This document shows, in pieces, positions 16,354 through 25,644 of a stretch of 64,000 bases of DNA. Where the stretch lies: assembly GCA_003538625.1 (NCBI GenBank), contig DPRR01000001.1, forward strand, positions 62,001 through 126,000, in the 5' to 3' direction. Under the pieces are notes generated by a model, which did not search any database, was not told the origin of the DNA, and saw nothing but the letters and a program-made list of their open reading frames with translations. Position 1 is the first letter of the stretch. The number at the start of each line of letters is the position of its first letter. Source of the stretch: Ignavibacteriales bacterium (GTDB taxonomy: Bacteria > Bacteroidota > Ignavibacteria > Ignavibacteriales > Ignavibacteriaceae). The translations under genes were made by a program, and so were the position numbers.

Positions 16354-18852
16354 CTATTTTAAAAGGATCATTTTCTTTGAACTAACAAAATCTCCAAATT
16401 GTAATTTATAAACATAAACACCACTTGCAAGTGATGAAGCATCAAATTGTTGCTCATAGCTGCCTGCTGTTTTGTACTCATTAATTAATGTATTAATTCT
16501 TCTGCCAAGTATATCAAATACTTCTAGCTGGACTAACCCATCGTTTGGTAAATCATATTTAATTGTCGTTGCTGGATTAAACGGATTAGGAAAATTTTGA
16601 AATACTTCAAACCTTATTTGAGTTGAATAATTTAGTTTTATTTCACTACTGTATTTATAGGAGCCGTCAAAATCAATTTGTTTCAATCTATAAAGGTATA
16701 CATCAGCTTCATATACAATATCCTTGTATGAATAATTATTTATCGATGTCGAATTTCCTTTCCCCGCGACAAAACCTAAATTAAGCCAGCGATCATCTTT
16801 CAATCTTTTTCGTTGAATGTAAAATCCTAAAATATTTAACTCAGTTGCTGTAGTCCATTTAAGATTAACTTCATTTTCATTTATAAAACCAGAAAAATTT
16901 GACAACTCAACAGGGACTACATCCTCTTTATATTGATAAATAAGACCAGTGTTGCCAACCAAGTAACCTAACTCCGCAGTAATAAGTGAAATAGAATTCT
17001 GCCAACTTTTCCCATCTAGTTCAGGATAATAAATCCACTCATTTCCACCATTTGTTGTTTGATAAACTGAAGTACCCGATATGAAAAAATTATTTTCATC
17101 ATAATATCCAAATCGCCCCTGTCCAAAATTTGAAATACTGGAATCTAAAAACCAATTATTCCCAGCGTTTGTAGTTTTATATAACTTATTGTTACCAACA
17201 ATAAAACCAGCTTCATTGTTTATAAAAACTATATCTCGCATATCCATAAAATCAACAGTATCAGTAATCCAAGTTTCACCAAAATCAAAAGATTTATAGA
17301 TTTCAAAAGGATAAGTGTTTGTACCAACTGCCCAATACGTTGAATCGTCAGATGCAAAAATTCCAGTAAATATTGGGTTATTAATTGTTATCGTGAGTTT
17401 AAGATTCCAATTTTCACCTTGGTCTATCGTTTTGAATATTTTACCATCTGCTGAAAGAGCAAAGCCGATATTAGAAGTCCTGAAGTAGATCTTTCTGATT
17501 GTCCCAATTGTATCATTATTATTTTGGACGTTCGTTTGATAACAACTATTTCCACCATTTGTTGTTTTATAAATAGTGAGTGAACTACTGCCAATAAAAC
17601 CAATTGTACTATCAATAAATTCCATTGCATTAATACTGTATATATTGTTATATGGAAAAGAAATGAGAGTATCTAAAGTTTTTCCGCCATCACAAGTCTT
17701 ATAAATGAATTTACTACTATTAATTAATCCACAATTTTCATTTTTGTAATAAACATTTAAGAAATCATCATTAATTATTGTCTTTTTCCAATTATAACCT
17801 TCATCTGTAGTTTTCACCAGGTACATATATGATCCGACTATATGTCCAACCGTATTATTTGGGAAAGAAATATTAGTTGTCATATAAGTAATTCCAATTG
17901 ATGTCGAGTACCAGTTTATACCTTTATCAGTTGATCTAAATATTCCACTCCCAGTTGCTAAGTAACCCAGTGAATCATTAATAAACCTAATTTTATTAGA
18001 TTCTGAAGGAACCATATTTCCCCCAGAATTAATCCAACTATTACCACCATCTGATGAATAAACAATTTTACCGGCAAACCCAGCTGCTGAAATCCATAGA
18101 CTATCAAAAGCATAAATGGTAAATAAACTTCTTGTATCACCTGCCTGCAAGATTTGCCAATTATTGCCTCCATCGCTAGTTTTTAACACAATCCCACTAT
18201 TGCAACAAATATATCCTCTTAAAGTATCAATAAAATCAACATCCCAATATGGTAATGAAGTATAAGGTGTTATTTGTTGATTCCAGGATAATCCACCGTC
18301 AGTTGTTTTTAATGCAGTTGCACCCTCGCCAACAATCCAACCAATACTGTCATTGACCATTTGCATATTCCATAAGTTCTCGACAGTAGAACTTTGCAAT
18401 AAATTCCAGGTTTCACCTCCATCCTCCGAAATAATTATTTTACCAGCATCACCAGCAGCAATAAATCTTGTCCCATTGTTAAGAGTACTAATTGTTTTCA
18501 AAGTACTCTCAATATTACTTTCAATCCAAAACCATTTTTGACCACCATTCGTCGTCTTAATAATTGCACCACCTTCACCAACAGCAAGTCCAACATCTTG
18601 ATTAACAAATGTAACGCCCCAATAGGTTACCCGTGGAATTTGCGGATAAATTTCACTCCAAACGCCAGGTGTATTGTTAGGGAAAAAATTTTTATCTCTT
18701 CCTAATTTTAAACTATTTCGTTCTCCATTTTGAGCTATAAGAATAGTTGAGACTAAAACCATTATCGCTATAAATAGGTTAATCCGAAGTTTATTAAAAC
18801 TTATATAATGAGATTGGTTTATTGAGGTTGATGCAATGTCCCGAGATATCAT
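16354..18852 (-). CDS. large secreted YCF48-like beta-propeller protein with T9SS sorting domain
   Basis: 832 residues. A long N-terminal region with a hydrophobic signal segment (LFIAIMVLVSTILIA, about 27-41) is followed by some 13 repeats of about 45 residues with the pattern W-x-G...G-x-I-x-KT-x-DGG-x-xW, as in YCF48/BNR-type beta-propellers. Asn- and Thr-rich repeats run to about residue 640. A WTTATELNxxGF-type linker follows and then the sorting domain NFPNPFNPATTI...KKMILLK. It is probably surface-bound or released; its ligand is unknown. The chloroplast and cyanobacterial YCF48 role in photosystem II does not apply here. A -33/-7 promoter lies at 18896-18926 and a terminator at 16300-16332, so it is a single-gene unit. 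Confidence 0.8.
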   Translation of the reverse strand: MISRDIASTSINQSHYISFNKLRINLFIAIMVLVSTILIAQNGERNSLKLGRDKNFFPNNTPGVWSEIYPQIPRVTYWGVTFVNQDVGLAVGEGGAIIKTTNGGQKWFWIESNIESTLKTISTLNNGTRFIAAGDAGKIIISEDGGETWNLLQSSTVENLWNMQMVNDSIGWIVGEGATALKTTDGGLSWNQQITPYTSLPYWDVDFIDTLRGYICCNSGIVLKTSDGGNNWQILQAGDTRSLFTIYAFDSLWISAAGFAGKIVYSSDGGNSWINSGGNMVPSESNKIRFINDSLGYLATGSGIFRSTDKGINWYSTSIGITYMTTNISFPNNTVGHIVGSYMYLVKTTDEGYNWKKTIINDDFLNVYYKNENCGLINSSKFIYKTCDGGKTLDTLISFPYNNIYSINAMEFIDSTIGFIGSSSLTIYKTTNGGNSCYQTNVQNNNDTIGTIRKIYFRTSNIGFALSADGKIFKTIDQGENWNLKLTITINNPIFTGIFASDDSTYWAVGTNTYPFEIYKSFDFGETWITDTVDFMDMRDIVFINNEAGFIVGNNKLYKTTNAGNNWFLDSSISNFGQGRFGYYDENNFFISGTSVYQTTNGGNEWIYYPELDGKSWQNSISLITAELGYLVGNTGLIYQYKEDVVPVELSNFSGFINENEVNLKWTTATELNILGFYIQRKRLKDDRWLNLGFVAGKGNSTSINNYSYKDIVYEADVYLYRLKQIDFDGSYKYSSEIKLNYSTQIRFEVFQNFPNPFNPATTIKYDLPNDGLVQLEVFDILGRRINTLINEYKTAGSYEQQFDASSLASGVYVYKLQFGDFVSSKKMILLK

Positions 18853-18895
18853 AAATATTATAATACTTTTTAAACTTAGTATTTATTATCCAAAA

Positions 18896-18926
18896 CAAAC
18901 TTATATCTACATTTAGCTAATTACAA
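18896..18926 (-). promoter_or_regulatory. Bacteroidota-type promoter (-33 TTG, -7 TAAGTTTG)
   Basis: On the minus strand TTG (complement of 18924-18926) is followed after 20 bp by TAAGTTTG (complement of 18896-18903), a full match to TAnnTTTG. It lies about 44 bp before the start codon of the YCF48-like gene. Confidence 0.65.
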
Positions 18927-18985
18927 TAATTTTTATACGAATCATATCCTTGAGTTTGCCTTATTAACAATCTATTTTTCGGGCA

Positions 18986-21193
18986 ATGAATTCCACAAAA
19001 GAAAATATTCTTGAGTCTTCTGTTCAATACATCAAATCTGTTGGACCAAAGCGTGCTGAATCATTTTCTAAAATTGGCATTAACACAATCCGTGATCTTA
19101 TATTTTACTTCCCTTCCCGCCATCTAGACCGCACAACAGTATTAACCGCAGGACGTGCATATGGTTATGCAATGAATGGTTATGATGGTGAAGTGACTAT
19201 CATTGGAAAAGTTGCTGATAAAGAAAAGAGAAATCTTGGCAGAAAAGAAATTTTAAAAGTTCAGTTTAGAGATTCATCAGGATTTATTGAATGTGTTTGG
19301 TTTCAGGGAGTAAAATATTTTCATTCTGTGTTTAACGAAGGAGATTATTTTGCAATCTCAGGCAAACCGGAAATAAATTATAACAAGCTTCAAATCGTTC
19401 ATCCTGATTTTGATAAGATAACCGAAGAAGAATCTCAGAGCTTTCTTAACACAGGAAAGATTATTCCGTTTTATAGAATTCCAAAGGAACTTAAACAGAA
19501 AAACATTGGCGATTTAAGTTTACGCCGAATTATAAACACCGCCGTTGAAAGTTATGTTGATAATCTTGAAGAAACTCTTCCGCAAGAAATTATCGATCAG
19601 CATAAGTTGATTGATTTGATTACAGCAGTTAAAAATTATCACTATCCACAAAGCAAGGATTTGTTTGAGCAGGCAAAACGACGTTTTAAGTTTGAAGAGA
19701 TGTTTTACATTGAGCTTCTAGTTGCGATAAGAAAAAATAATTATCAGACAAAGCTTATTGGAAACAAGATGGAAATCAAATCCAAACTTGTTTCTGATTT
19801 TATTAAAACACTTCCATTTGATTTAACACATTCGCAGTTAAATGTTCTAAGCGAAATCAAAAAAGACATGCTTGCTGAAAAACCAATGAACAGACTTTTG
19901 CAGGGAGATGTTGGAAGCGGAAAAACAATTGTTGCTCTGGTTGCAATGATGATTGCTGTGGATAATGGTTATCAAGGTGCTTTAATGGCACCAACAGAAA
20001 TTTTAGCAGATCAGCATGCAAAAAATATTTCTGCAATGATGAGCAAACTTTCATCTATTACAAAAGGAAAAGAAATTAAAGTTAGTTTGCTGCTTGGCGG
20101 ACAGAAAAAATCCGTTCGAAATCAAAAACTTTCTGATATAGAATTGCAGGAAGCTGATATTATAATCGGAACGCACGCAATTTTTGAGGAACAAGTTAAG
20201 TTTAATAATCTTGGTTTGATTGTGATTGATGAACAGCATCGTTTTGGTGTAAAGCAAAGAGCGTTGCTGCAAAGTAAAGGCAAAACTCCCGATGTTCTTG
20301 TTATGAGTGCAACACCAATTCCAAGAACTCTTTCAATGACGGTTTATGCTGATCTTGATTTGTCTGTTATAAATGAAATGCCGAAGAATAGAATTCCAAT
20401 TAAAACAGTTTTACGCGGAGAAAAGAAACTCCCGGAGATTTATAACTTCATAATTGATAAAGCAAAAGAAGGCTACCAAACATTTTTGGTTTATCCGCTT
20501 GTTGAAGATTCTGAAAAACTGGATTTGAAAGCTGCAATTACTTTTTATGAAGATTTAAAAGAAAATCATCTTAAAAACCTTAGGCTTGGATTGATCCATG
20601 GTAGAATGAACTGGCAGGAAAAAGAAGAAGTGATGCTATTGTTTAAGGATAAGAAGTTTGATGTTCTTGTTTCCACAACTGTTATTGAAGTTGGGATTGA
20701 TATTCCCGATGCAAACATAATTTTAATTAACGATTCACATCGTTTTGGTTTGTCACAGCTTCATCAGCTGCGTGGAAGAGTTGGAAGAAGCAGCAAACAA
20801 GCTTACTGCATCTTAATTACCAAAGATGAAATTGCTTCAAAGCAAAATGCAAACGAACTCGAGCTTGATTATTTGTCTGCTGTTCAGTTAGAAAAGTATA
20901 AATCATCTGTAAGACTTCAATCGATGGTAAAATATTTAGATGGGTTTAAGATTGCAGAAATAGATTTAAAACTTCGCGGACCGGGAGATATATTCGGGAC
21001 AAAGCAAAGTGGTTTTCCGGATTTAAAGTACACCAACATTGTTGAAGATACAGAATTAATTCTCGAAGCAAAGCAAAGTGCGTTCAAATTAATAGAAAAT
21101 GATCCAAAGTTGGAAAATAATTTTTCAACGCTCATTCGTAAAAATCTTATCAAACATTACTCAGAAAATCTTTCTTACGCTAAGATTGCGTAG
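18986..21193 (+). CDS. recG: ATP-dependent DNA helicase RecG
   Basis: 735 residues. The N-terminal wedge/OB domain (about 1-240) opens with SVQYIKSVGPKRAESF. Helicase motifs follow: Walker A GDVGSGKT near 309-316, motif Ia MAPTEILADQH, the DEQHRFG box near 414, SATPIPRT (motif III), VSTTVIEVGIDIPDAN (motif V) and QLRGRVGRS (motif VI). RecG drives fork regression and branch migration at stalled replication forks. The gene starts in the 133-bp gap facing the divergent YCF48-like gene. The following 245 bp up to the ATP-grasp gene carry its promoter. Confidence 0.96.
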   Translation: MNSTKENILESSVQYIKSVGPKRAESFSKIGINTIRDLIFYFPSRHLDRTTVLTAGRAYGYAMNGYDGEVTIIGKVADKEKRNLGRKEILKVQFRDSSGFIECVWFQGVKYFHSVFNEGDYFAISGKPEINYNKLQIVHPDFDKITEEESQSFLNTGKIIPFYRIPKELKQKNIGDLSLRRIINTAVESYVDNLEETLPQEIIDQHKLIDLITAVKNYHYPQSKDLFEQAKRRFKFEEMFYIELLVAIRKNNYQTKLIGNKMEIKSKLVSDFIKTLPFDLTHSQLNVLSEIKKDMLAEKPMNRLLQGDVGSGKTIVALVAMMIAVDNGYQGALMAPTEILADQHAKNISAMMSKLSSITKGKEIKVSLLLGGQKKSVRNQKLSDIELQEADIIIGTHAIFEEQVKFNNLGLIVIDEQHRFGVKQRALLQSKGKTPDVLVMSATPIPRTLSMTVYADLDLSVINEMPKNRIPIKTVLRGEKKLPEIYNFIIDKAKEGYQTFLVYPLVEDSEKLDLKAAITFYEDLKENHLKNLRLGLIHGRMNWQEKEEVMLLFKDKKFDVLVSTTVIEVGIDIPDANIILINDSHRFGLSQLHQLRGRVGRSSKQAYCILITKDEIASKQNANELELDYLSAVQLEKYKSSVRLQSMVKYLDGFKIAEIDLKLRGPGDIFGTKQSGFPDLKYTNIVEDTELILEAKQSAFKLIENDPKLENNFSTLIRKNLIKHYSENLSYAKIA

Positions 21194-21352
21194 CATTAAA
21201 ACTTATCACATTACTTTTAATACTATAAACAGCTATTGCTATTAACATCCCCAAGGTTCAATAAAAATATTTTTCTTAAAAATATTTTTTGAAACTAAAA
21301 AAGTTGAACGTTGAACGGTTAAAAATATTTTTTCTAGCAAATCCAAAACTTA

Positions 21353-21382
21353 TTGACAAACATTTTATAAACATTATATTTG
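21353..21382 (+). promoter_or_regulatory. promoter of the ATP-grasp/GNAT/KamA operon (TTGACA, TATATTTG)
   Basis: TTGACA at 21353-21358 and TATATTTG at 21375-21382 match both the Bacteroidota -7 box TAnnTTTG and a -35-like box 16 bp before. Transcription from about 21389 would give a short leader with AAGGAG at 21400-21405. This implies the coding region starts after 21405 even though the frame is open back to 21289. Confidence 0.6.
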
Positions 21383-21438
21383 GAACAGAAAAAATTTATA
21401 AGGAGAAAAATATTTTATCTTCCTTCTTTAACAAGAAG

Positions 21439-22494
21439 TTGAACGTTGCGTTAGCATATAATGTGAAACCTGAAAGTGATTCTTTCCCCGCATCCGTGTC
21501 TCCAATTTCCAATAATCAATCTCAAAATTTAAATTCAGAAATGGATGAGTTTGCTGAATGGGATACGTGGGAAACAATTAATGCTGTTAAAGATGCTATC
21601 TCTCTTTATAATAATGTTACTTTGATCGAAGCAAACGAAGAAGCCTACAATAAATTCCGAGAATTTAAACCTGATATAGTATTTAATATTGCTGAAGGTG
21701 CATTTGGCGTTAGTCGTGAAGCACAAATTCCTGCAATGTTAGATATGTTACAGATTCCCTACACAGGATCTGATGCCCTTACGCTTGCAATTTGTCTTGA
21801 TAAAGCCCGCACAAAAGAAATTTTAAGTTATTACAAAGTTCCAAATGCAAAGTTTTTTGTTGCTGACAAGATTGAAGATGCAGCAAATCATGATCTTGGC
21901 TTTCCAATGATTGTAAAACCAATAAGTGAAGGTTCGGGCAAAGGAATTTATGCTTCATCTTTTGTTCACAGCACAGAAGAACTTAAAAGAGAAATCAGCA
22001 GAATAACTTCTGAATACAATCAATCTGCATTGGTAGAAGAATTTTTATCTGGCCGTGAGTTTACTGTAGCAATACTTGGCAACAACGGCGATGCAAAAGT
22101 TCTTCCGGCAATTGAGATGAGATATGATAAGTATCCTGAAGGAACTGCGCCGCTTTATTCTTATGAAGCAAAGTGGATTCTTGATACTAAAGAAAATGAT
22201 TTTGATGTTTTTGATTGTCCTGCAAACATCACAAAAGAGCTTGAAGCAAAGATTAACAAAGTTTGTATTGATACTTACAGAGTTCTAAAATGCAGAGACT
22301 GGAGCAGAATTGATTTGCGTCTTGATAAAAATGGTGAACCAAATATTATCGAGATAAATCCATTACCGGGAATAATGCCTGATCCGACTGAAAACTCAAG
22401 TTTTCCTAAAGCTGCACGGGCGGCAGGAATAAATTATAATGATATGATAAACACAGTTTTAGCATCAGCAGTAAAGAGATATAATCTTTTATGA
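21439..22494 (+). CDS. ATP-grasp ligase, D-alanine--D-alanine ligase-like (first of two)
   Basis: 351 residues from the TTG at 21439, which gives MNVALAYNVKPES and nearly the same length as the next gene's product (353). The open frame extends to 21289, but a promoter at 21353-21382 lies inside it. An ATT at 21412, 6 nt after AAGGAG, is the other possible start. The ATP-grasp fold shows KPISEGSGKGIY (phosphate-binding loop region), VEEFLSGREFTVAIL and the metal-binding IIEINPLPG near the C-terminus. Such enzymes join a carboxylate to an amino group through an acyl phosphate. Residues typical of true Ddl are only partly kept, and the gene is not next to cell-wall genes. It is the first gene of a four-gene operon. 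Confidence 0.8.
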   Translation: MNVALAYNVKPESDSFPASVSPISNNQSQNLNSEMDEFAEWDTWETINAVKDAISLYNNVTLIEANEEAYNKFREFKPDIVFNIAEGAFGVSREAQIPAMLDMLQIPYTGSDALTLAICLDKARTKEILSYYKVPNAKFFVADKIEDAANHDLGFPMIVKPISEGSGKGIYASSFVHSTEELKREISRITSEYNQSALVEEFLSGREFTVAILGNNGDAKVLPAIEMRYDKYPEGTAPLYSYEAKWILDTKENDFDVFDCPANITKELEAKINKVCIDTYRVLKCRDWSRIDLRLDKNGEPNIIEINPLPGIMPDPTENSSFPKAARAAGINYNDMINTVLASAVKRYNLL

Positions 22495-23552
22495 AAACCG
22501 AAGCTAAAATATTAATCTGTTATAACTCGCCAGTAAGCATTTTTTCTATCTATAATGGAAAACCTGCTGAGGAAAATTCTGACAGTAAGGATTTATCAGA
22601 ACATTCATTTGCGTCAAATATGTTAGAGATCGAAAATCAACTTAAAACATTTTTTACTGATGTAAAATCTTTACCAATAGATAAGAATGTTAATCGAACG
22701 ATTGAAGAGATCACATCTTACAATCCTGATGCGATACTAAATTTTGTTGAATCGGTTGAAGGAATTACTTATTACGAGTATTGTATAGCCGGATTATACG
22801 AGTTGCTTGGTTATCAATACACAGGCAATGTGCCGCAGACACTTGGAAATTGTTTAGACAAGAAACGCGCGAAAGAAATTTTATACTCAAACGGAATTAA
22901 TACTCCTCGTGCAATTACGCTTGCACCAAAAGAAAAATTTACAAAGAAAGATGTCAATCTTACTTATCCACTAATCCTAAAACTTGTTGATGAAGATGCG
23001 AGCATTGGTATTTCAGAAAATTCTGTTGTAAATAGCTACGGAGAATTTAAAAAACATTTTAAATTTTTAACTGAAACTTATAATAAGAGTCTGATAGTTG
23101 AAGAATACATTGTTGGCAGAGAATTAAATTGTGCTGTGCTTGGTGATAAACCACTTCCGATTTCTGAAATTGATTTTACCGGATTACCAGAAGGCTTGCC
23201 AAAGATAGTTACTTACGATGGCAAATGGATTGAAGGCAGCACATATTATAATTTTACAAAACCAGTTTGTCCGGCCAACATTGATTCTGAAATCAAAAAG
23301 AAAGTTGAAGATCTTGCAAAAAAAGCTTACAAAGCTTTGGGATGCAGAGATTATGCTAGAGTTGATGTACGAGTATCCAATGATGGAACGCCTTATGTGA
23401 TCGAAATAAATCCTAACCCTGATGTATCAAGTGATTCAGGTTTTGCAAGAGCAGCCGCGGCATCAGGAAAATCTTACGGTGAGCTTTTATTTACTATAAC
23501 AAATTTTGCATTACAGCGAAAGTATAATGATACGAAGAATAAAGCAGTCTGA
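22491..23552 (+). CDS. ATP-grasp ligase, D-alanine--D-alanine ligase-like (second of two)
   Basis: 353 residues, start ATG overlapping the previous stop (ATGA). It is a clear paralog of the first ligase: FNIAEG versus LNFVESVEG, CLDKARTKEIL versus CLDKKRAKEIL, GREFTVAIL versus GRELNCAVL, and the C-terminal VIEINPNPDVSSDSGFARAA. The loop that is GSGKGI in the first is DASIGIS here, nearer to classic Ddl (SxGxS). The two may form a heterodimer or ligate two different amino groups in turn. The inferred role is peptide-bond formation in a small-molecule pathway with the downstream GNAT and KamA genes, not cell-wall D-Ala-D-Ala synthesis. Confidence 0.8.
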   Translation: MKTEAKILICYNSPVSIFSIYNGKPAEENSDSKDLSEHSFASNMLEIENQLKTFFTDVKSLPIDKNVNRTIEEITSYNPDAILNFVESVEGITYYEYCIAGLYELLGYQYTGNVPQTLGNCLDKKRAKEILYSNGINTPRAITLAPKEKFTKKDVNLTYPLILKLVDEDASIGISENSVVNSYGEFKKHFKFLTETYNKSLIVEEYIVGRELNCAVLGDKPLPISEIDFTGLPEGLPKIVTYDGKWIEGSTYYNFTKPVCPANIDSEIKKKVEDLAKKAYKALGCRDYARVDVRVSNDGTPYVIEINPNPDVSSDSGFARAAAASGKSYGELLFTITNFALQRKYNDTKNKAV

Positions 23553-24009
23553 CGAAGTAGAGATTGAAAATATGTTGACGAGAATTCCGAACTTTAATGA
23601 AGCAGAAATTAAAGTTGCAATGGAACTTGTGAATATTTCGGTAATGAATCCGGATCAGACTGATTATCATTTATACGTTTATGAAAATGATGGCAAGATT
23701 GTTGGTTATCATTGTACGGGAAAACGACCGCTGACTGATGGAGTTTATGATCTCTATTGGATTGCTTCCGATCCTGAAGCTTCAGGTAAAGGAATCGGTA
23801 AGCAGCTTTTAGAACATGCTGAAGAGTTTGTAAGAAGTAATAACGGCAGATGGCTGCTGGCAGAAACTTCTTCAAAAGAAAGTTATGCTTCCACGCAAAA
23901 CTTTTATCTTAGAAATAAGTACTCAATTATTTCAGAGATAAGAGATTTCTACTCAGTAGGTGACGACCTGCTGGTATTTGGAAAGTATTTCAACAATAAG
24001 AATCACTGA
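23527..24009 (+). CDS. GNAT family N-acetyltransferase
   Basis: 160 residues. I use the ATG at 23527 (MIRRIKQSDEVEIENML), which overlaps the previous gene by 26 bp. The upstream extension starting at 23506 lies wholly inside it. The acetyl-CoA loop ASGKGIGKQLLEHAEE (motif A, Q/RxxGxG/A type) sits near the middle, preceded by YDLYWIASDP. Motif B follows with an Asn/Tyr-rich stretch (NFYLRNKYSI). It presumably acetylates an amino group on the product of the neighbouring enzymes. Archaeal and bacterial AblB, which acetylates beta-lysine, is also found beside a lysine aminomutase, but it is longer, so this is an analogy only. Confidence 0.82.
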   Translation: MIRRIKQSDEVEIENMLTRIPNFNEAEIKVAMELVNISVMNPDQTDYHLYVYENDGKIVGYHCTGKRPLTDGVYDLYWIASDPEASGKGIGKQLLEHAEEFVRSNNGRWLLAETSSKESYASTQNFYLRNKYSIISEIRDFYSVGDDLLVFGKYFNNKNH

Positions 24010-24018
24010 GGAAACGTT

Positions 24019-25212
24019 ATGGAACTTTGGCAGCAAATGGTACGCGACAGTGTGCACACTGTTGATCAGCTTGTTGAAAAATTCGGGATCGACCGCAAAA
24101 TAGCGGAAGAACTTGATGAATTTTTTCAGGCACGTATCAATCCATATTATTTAAGCTTAATACGCCAACCCGGCGATCCCATCTGGCGTCAATGTGTGCC
24201 GGATAAAGCTGAACTGGAAGATTTTGATGCAGCAGAAGATCCGCTGATGGAAGATGCAATGAGTCCTGTACCAAACATTACTCATCGTTATCCGGATCGC
24301 GCACTGTTTCTTGTTACAAGCCAATGCGGATTGTATTGCCGCTTCTGTACAAGAAAAAGAAAAGTCGGCGATTATGAAAAGATATCGATGAAAGGACTTG
24401 AAAGCGCTTTCAAATATCTTGAAGAGCATACGGAAATCCGTGATGTAATTCTTTCTGGCGGCGATCCTTTAATGTTAACGGATGCAATGCTTGAAAAAAT
24501 TCTTCAGCGAATTAGAGCAATTCCTCATATCGAAATAATTAGACTTGGATCTAAAATGCCTTGCGTACTTCCTCATCGTATTACGCCAAAGCTGGTTAAT
24601 ATGTTAAAGAAGTATCACCCGATATATTGTAACACACATTTTAATCATCCGTGGGAAATTACACCGGAAAGTTCTAAAGCTTGCCAAATGATGGCTGATG
24701 CCGGAATACCGATGGGTAACCAGATGGTTATTATGAAAGGCGTTAATGATGATCCTGCAGTTGTTAAAGAATTGATGCAGAAACTTCTTAAGATAAGAGT
24801 TCGGCCGTACTATATGTATATGGCTGATGAAACTAAAGGCGCTAATCATTTCAGAACTTCTATCGAAACAGGAATAAAGATTCTTGAAGGTTTGCGTGGA
24901 CATACAAGCGGACTTGCAATTCCTCACTTTGTAATAGATGCACCGGGCGGCGGCGGTAAGATTCCGATTATACCAAACTACGTGCTTCACAAAGATGAAG
25001 AAAGAATAATTCTTAGAAACTTTCAGCATAAGGTTTATACTTATAAGAATTATGCTGATGCAAATAATCCCGAAGGGTTTGGAAGTAAGAACAAGACCAA
25101 CGGTAAGAATGGCAAGAACGGAAGTAATGGTAACGGAAACGGCAAAGGAAAGAAAGAAGATATTAAGCCGAAGAAGATAAAACTTCCCGAACACGCGGAG
25201 ATAGAGAATTAA
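24019..25212 (+). CDS. kamA: lysine 2,3-aminomutase-type radical SAM enzyme (KamA family)
   Basis: 397 residues. The radical SAM cysteines are C103, C107 and C110 (CGLYCRFC). The PLP-binding Lys is K314 in DAPGGGGK. D270 and D307 lie 44 and 7 residues before it, exactly the spacing of the two aspartates (293 and 330) that bind the lysine side chain in Clostridium lysine 2,3-aminomutase. This favours lysine or another basic amino acid over glutamate. The reaction would be alpha to beta migration of the amino group. The C-terminal 40 residues hold a Gly/Asn/Lys low-complexity run (about 362-383), unlike most family members. It is the last gene of the operon, 9 bp after the GNAT gene, and is followed by a terminator. 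An EpmB-like role in EF-P modification is possible but no epmA or efp is nearby. Confidence 0.88.
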   Translation: MELWQQMVRDSVHTVDQLVEKFGIDRKIAEELDEFFQARINPYYLSLIRQPGDPIWRQCVPDKAELEDFDAAEDPLMEDAMSPVPNITHRYPDRALFLVTSQCGLYCRFCTRKRKVGDYEKISMKGLESAFKYLEEHTEIRDVILSGGDPLMLTDAMLEKILQRIRAIPHIEIIRLGSKMPCVLPHRITPKLVNMLKKYHPIYCNTHFNHPWEITPESSKACQMMADAGIPMGNQMVIMKGVNDDPAVVKELMQKLLKIRVRPYYMYMADETKGANHFRTSIETGIKILEGLRGHTSGLAIPHFVIDAPGGGGKIPIIPNYVLHKDEERIILRNFQHKVYTYKNYADANNPEGFGSKNKTNGKNGKNGSNGNGNGKGKKEDIKPKKIKLPEHAEIEN

Positions 25213-25218
25213 AAAGAA

Positions 25219-25245
25219 AGCCTCGATGAAAGTCGAGGCTTTTTT
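25219..25245. terminator. rho-independent terminator, possibly bidirectional
   Basis: AGCCTCGA (25219-25226) pairs with TCGAGGCT (25233-25240), followed by TTTTTTG. It closes the kamA operon. The other strand has TTTCTTTTT after the stem and may also end the XRE gene, whose stop is at 25249. Confidence 0.88.
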
Positions 25246-25248
25246 GTT

Positions 25249-25605
25249 TTACTTAAGCATTTCTTTTTTTACTTCCAGCATTTTGTCTTCAAATTCTTTG
25301 AGTTTGCTTACGGGAATATCCTGCATAATGTTTTGGATTTGCTGCGGCAGTGGTTTACGCATTAATGTTTTAAGAGGATGGTTTTCTATTTGTGTTTTTT
25401 CATCGGGTGTCCATTCCATTAAATCATTAGGGGTGCAGTTAAGGTGTGTACATATTTTTTCTAACACGGCGGGTTTGATTGAGGCTACTTTATTTGCAAT
25501 TAACATATGAGCTTTTTGATATGTCAATCCGGATTTTTCTAAATAGCCAATTGGTTGTGTGATTCCGCGTGCGGTGCAGAGTGCTTTGATGTTATATTTT
25601 AGCAT
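25249..25605 (-). CDS. XRE-family helix-turn-helix regulator
   Basis: 118 residues. The N-terminal 65 residues form a Cro/CI-type fold: MLKYNIKALCTARGITQPIG, then GLTYQKAHMLIAN (recognition helix region) and LEKICTHLNCTPNDLMEW, the usual ending of the domain with its CTPNDLM motif. The C-terminal 50 residues are charged and may form a coiled coil for dimerisation (KLKEFEDKMLEVKKEMLK). It probably controls its own and neighbouring accessory genes. An array of eleven 21-bp repeats begins 40 bp upstream of its start codon and could be its operator. Confidence 0.85.
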   Translation of the reverse strand: MLKYNIKALCTARGITQPIGYLEKSGLTYQKAHMLIANKVASIKPAVLEKICTHLNCTPNDLMEWTPDEKTQIENHPLKTLMRKPLPQQIQNIMQDIPVSKLKEFEDKMLEVKKEMLK

Positions 25606-25644
25606 CGGGTTACCTGTGATTTTGTTTTTGCGTTTGCAATATAC

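Noticed and set aside
21439..23552. True D-alanine--D-alanine ligases for cell wall
   Set aside because: Two paralogs in an operon with GNAT and KamA, away from mur genes, fit a small-molecule pathway better.
24604..25194. 196-codon minus-strand ORF opposite kamA
   Set aside because: Antisense shadow; kamA has intact catalytic residues and a normal length.
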